Position numbers and translations under genes: made by a program. Shown here piece by piece: positions 6,662 to 8,227 of a DNA stretch of 8,227 nucleotides. The stretch spans positions 1 to 8,227 of the forward strand of contig CAYTDM010000040.1 in the NCBI GenBank assembly GCA_964436635.1, in the 5' to 3' direction. Every line of letters starts with the position of its first letter. Within the stretch, counting starts at the first letter, position 1. Source of the stretch: DASRQK01 sp964436635 (GTDB taxonomy: Bacteria; Bacteroidota; Bacteroidia; Sphingobacteriales; Sphingobacteriaceae). A model generated the notes under the pieces. The model was not told the origin of the DNA. It made no database searches and saw only the letters and a list, made by a program, of their open reading frames with translations.

Positions 6662-7054
6662 CTATAACCGGCAACTAGTAAGCCGCAGGACTGCACAGTT
6701 CAATATTTGCAGCAATTGTGCATTACGGTAATGTAGCACTAAGAGGCTGTCGGTTATCGTTGGATGCTGGCGCAAACGAGCACGCAAATTGCCCAAATGA
6801 TCTTTGATTTCATAATACGGCCGGTACGTGCCAAGTGTATCCTGCAGGTACCCGAAGGAAGTCCGAATAAAATCAATGGCGCCATTCCTGTACTGAACCC
6901 CGGATAAGTAATCCGTAGTGGTGGAGGTGCTGCTATTTTGCTTGCGCAATTTCTCTCCGGTGGCTGAGTACAAAAAGCTCGCATTTAAACCACTCTTAGT
7001 CGCCGTGGAGGGTAGATTCAGCAAGTTGTAAGTGTATTGAAACAGCCGATTTTT
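6662..7054 (-). pseudogene. Detached fragment of an Rhs/YD-repeat protein core
   Basis: An open stretch of about 130 codons shows Rhs core features typical of Bacteroidota: YTYNLLNLPSTATK near its beginning, SATGEKLRKQ, then TTDYLSGVQYRNGAIDF, and finally KDHLGNLRARLRQH and DSLLVLHY. In complete Rhs proteins the segment after this is the YYPFG-containing core. Here the frame instead continues as an unrelated tail (NAQLLQILNCAVLRL...) and stops at 6662, only 17 bp from the lepB stop. Upstream, the frame is closed by TAG at 7057-7055. The only start candidate is TTG at 7024, inside the conserved motif, with no ribosome binding site. I read it as a relic: both the long repeat region that should precede it and the core end and toxin tip that should follow are gone. 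Its reading frame is intact, so decay is recent or the piece is maintained as recombination substrate. Confidence 0.75.
6669..6722. repeat. Two adjacent short inverted repeats at the lepB/Rhs junction
   Basis: CGGC (6669-6672) and GCCG (6682-6685) flank ACTAGT, a six-base palindrome. TGCACAGTT (6692-6700) pairs with AATTGTGCA (6714-6722) at eight of nine positions around a 13-base loop. Together they could fold as two hairpins between the convergent lepB and the Rhs fragment. Neither is followed by a good T-tract, so a terminator function is unproven. They could also mark the end of an inserted or deleted segment, because Rhs homology on the reverse strand is lost at about 6722. Confidence 0.4.
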
Positions 7055-7199
7055 CTATTTTAGAAGACTCCTAAATATGGGGAGGGGTCAAAGATTACAG
7101 ATGCCTTTATCGCAAAAAGAAAGATACAGAGCATTATGTAATAGAAAAGCCCTGAACCAGACAGGAACAGGGCTTGGATGCTTTTGATCGGCGATTATT
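7055..7199. other. Spacer between the small membrane gene and the Rhs fragment
   Basis: This 145-bp stretch contains the terminator-like hairpin at 7147-7175. I see no convincing gene in it. A forward mini-ORF of 28 codons (7101-7187) runs through the hairpin and is discussed among the findings. The small palindrome TCTATTTTAGA (7054-7064) sits exactly where Rhs core homology begins. Confidence 0.4.
7147..7175 (-). terminator. Hairpin terminator of the Rhs tip/immunity cassette
   Basis: AAGCCCTG (7147-7154) and CAGGGCTT (7168-7175) form a perfect 8-bp stem with a 13-base loop. It lies 24 nt after the stop of the small membrane gene on the reverse strand. Read in that direction, the stem runs into TTTTCT, a short T-tract, so termination is likely but may be partial. 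Confidence 0.65.
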
Positions 7200-7388
7200 C
7201 TAAAAGGCTTCCTGGTAAATCAGGAATAGACCAAACAGAATACAGCCGATAGCCCATATATACAACACAATACCATTGCCGAGCCTACTTTTATATCCTT
7301 TACTTGTTGCGTTAATCATATGGACTAACAACCATATTCCGAATATAAAGAGACCTAATCCACTAAAAAGTATTAACCAACTTTTCAT
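7200..7388 (-). CDS. Small two-helix membrane protein, candidate immunity protein
   Basis: The 62-residue product has two strongly hydrophobic segments, about residues 3-23 (WLILFSGLGLFIFGIWLLV) and 40-58 (IVLYIWAIGCILFGLFLIY). They are joined by a short basic loop (NATSKGYKSRLGNG). There is no soluble domain. The positive loop would favour a hairpin with both ends outside and the loop in the cytoplasm. I do not recognise a family. Its ATG lies only three bases after the stop codon of the Rhs gene on the same strand, and a purine-rich stretch within the Rhs tail can serve as its ribosome binding site. This is the usual position of an immunity gene for the toxin tip of the preceding Rhs protein. 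A terminator-like hairpin closes the pair. The gene is A/T-rich like the tip and unlike the Rhs core. The immunity role is inferred from position only. Confidence 0.7.
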   Translation of the reverse strand: MKSWLILFSGLGLFIFGIWLLVHMINATSKGYKSRLGNGIVLYIWAIGCILFGLFLIYQEAF

Positions 7389-7391
7389 AGC

Positions 7392-8227
7392 TTATTTATT
7401 TTTATCTTCCTCTTCTTCCTTGACTTTATTTGTATGATTATATATAAAATCAGCGGTTTTCTCCCACATCTCGTTTATCATATTTAATATTACATTGTCG
7501 GTTTTTGTAATCTTCCCTGCAATAGTAGCATTATCTATTACTTTAGCAGAACCACCAAAAAGAAGACTGCTACTTATGGTGTAAGCAATATTACCATATT
7601 CACCCTCTGCGTACATAGGAAATAATGTTAAAATGGTTCCTGTGGTTTCCATAGTAGCACCAACCGGAACCAACCCCAACGATGTCCCTCCGGTAACAGG
7701 GGCAAATCCATATCCTGCTACTATGGTTGCTGTTCCAACAGTCTGTAATCCTTCCCCAACATATGCAGAGGTGCTCAGGGCATAGGGACCTGCTGCAGCT
7801 GCGATGTCCTTTACATCACTGGCCGTCCCAAGGGCCCTGTTGATACTTCGTGTTTGGGGACTGGCATTGGGGATGGCGTCATTGGCCGAGGAACCGGAGG
7901 TTCCTGTCGTCAGTCTGGCCCATGCATTATAGGCGCTTTTGAACCAGCCCGGGGGATCGGTCCGCCGTGGCTGCATCCCATCGGGATCAATGAACCTGAT
8001 GGGGTTATTGAACCCGTAGGCATACGGGCTCCATCTTCTCATCTGCTCGGAAAGCGGATCCGGTACATTCCACCTGCCTATGACAGGGTCATAGAACCTT
8101 GCTCCGTAGTCATAAACACTCCCAAGCTCGCCTTGGATTTCTTTCCCATTATAAAGATATGGATTCTCTTTATATCCTGCAAGTATTGGCGAGCCAAATG
8201 GGTAATAATCAGCTCTTGACACCACTT
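7392..8227 (-). CDS. C-terminal part of an Rhs polymorphic-toxin protein (5' end outside window)
   Basis: The frame is open to the window edge, so at least 277 C-terminal residues are visible (numbered from 8225). RADYYPFG (4-11) begins the Rhs-associated core. YLYNGKEIQGELG (24-36), YDYGARFYDPVIGRW (38-52) and PYAYGFNNPIRFIDPDGM (67-84) complete it; the last motif marks the usual boundary with the variable tip. The tip (85-277) has a polar linker with WFKSAYNAWARL (94-105). A Gly/Ala/Thr/Val-rich stretch of low charge follows (about 140-235) with several membrane-prone segments. The end is a charged tail (KVKEEEEDKNK). The Gly/Ala-rich part resembles the pretoxin regions of polymorphic toxins, but no recognisable nuclease, deaminase or ADP-ribosyltransferase motif follows. 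The tip may therefore be membrane-active, of an unknown type, or lack a toxin. In complete proteins the Rhs repeats form a shell around the tip. The delivery route cannot be seen here. Confidence 0.9.
   Translation of the reverse strand, partial: VVSRADYYPFGSPILAGYKENPYLYNGKEIQGELGSVYDYGARFYDPVIGRWNVPDPLSEQMRRWSPYAYGFNNPIRFIDPDGMQPRRTDPPGWFKSAYNAWARLTTGTSGSSANDAIPNASPQTRSINRALGTASDVKDIAAAAGPYALSTSAYVGEGLQTVGTATIVAGYGFAPVTGGTSLGLVPVGATMETTGTILTLFPMYAEGEYGNIAYTISSSLLFGGSAKVIDNATIAGKITKTDNVILNMINEMWEKTADFIYNHTNKVKEEEEDKNK

Noticed and set aside
6754..6984. Second reverse-strand open frame within the Rhs fragment.
   Set aside because: It overlaps the frame with recognisable Rhs motifs and shows none of its own.
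7854..8219. Forward-strand open frame of 121 codons.
   Set aside because: It is the complement of the G+C-rich Rhs core on the other strand. Its residues follow no family and the reverse frame has clear Rhs motifs.
1..8227. CRISPR arrays, tRNA or rRNA genes, insertion-sequence transposases, riboswitches.
   Set aside because: No regularly spaced repeats, cloverleaf or rRNA-like stretches, or transposase motifs were seen on either strand.

Overview
The window looks like a chromosomal segment of a member of the Bacteroidota. Three things point there. The promoter-like sites have the TAnnTTTG form seen in that phylum (TACCTTTG at 46-53, TACCTTAG at 749-756, TATCTTAG at 1970-1977). Most starts lack a Shine-Dalgarno sequence and sit in A/T-rich leaders. 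The order parA - parB - DUF5683-like membrane protein - dapB - large lepB is, as I recall it, a characteristic Bacteroidota neighbourhood. I cannot place the organism below phylum with confidence. The Rhs type and composition would fit a saprospirian or chitinophagian lineage, but that is only an impression.

Layout. Positions 1-1333 carry two forward translation genes: rplY (ribosomal protein bL25/CTC, 80-670), closed by a textbook intrinsic terminator, and pth (peptidyl-tRNA hydrolase, 773-1333), each with its own promoter-like site. A reverse-strand flavodoxin-fold NAD(P)H-dependent FMN reductase (1426-1947) is convergent with pth and divergent from parA. Positions 2041-6644 form one tight forward cluster: parA, parB, a DUF5683-like membrane protein, dapB and lepB. 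Gaps there are 1 nt (parA/parB), overlaps of 1 and 4 nt (parB/DUF5683, DUF5683/dapB), and 24 nt before lepB. The cluster joins chromosome partitioning, the diaminopimelate/lysine branch feeding peptidoglycan, and signal-peptide processing, so it reads as a growth and envelope operon.

After lepB the character changes. Positions 6645-8227 are an accessory region, and all its recognisable genes lie on the reverse strand, convergent with lepB. Reading along that strand from the window edge there is: the C-terminal part of an Rhs/YD-repeat protein (8227-7392) with its core domain and a variable hydrophobic, Gly/Ala/Thr-rich tip; then, 3 nt later, a 62-residue protein with two membrane segments (7388-7200), in the position of an immunity gene; a hairpin terminator (7147-7175); and finally a detached piece of Rhs core without proper start or continuation (7054-6662), which ends 17 bp from the lepB stop. 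Base composition falls from about 60% G+C in the Rhs core to about 25-30% at the tip/immunity junction (counted by hand), as expected for an exchangeable toxin tip.

The most interesting candidate is the Rhs tip plus two-helix membrane protein: possibly a membrane-acting polymorphic toxin with a membrane-embedded immunity protein. No catalytic motif I know is visible in the tip. The function is therefore inferred from position and composition, not demonstrated.
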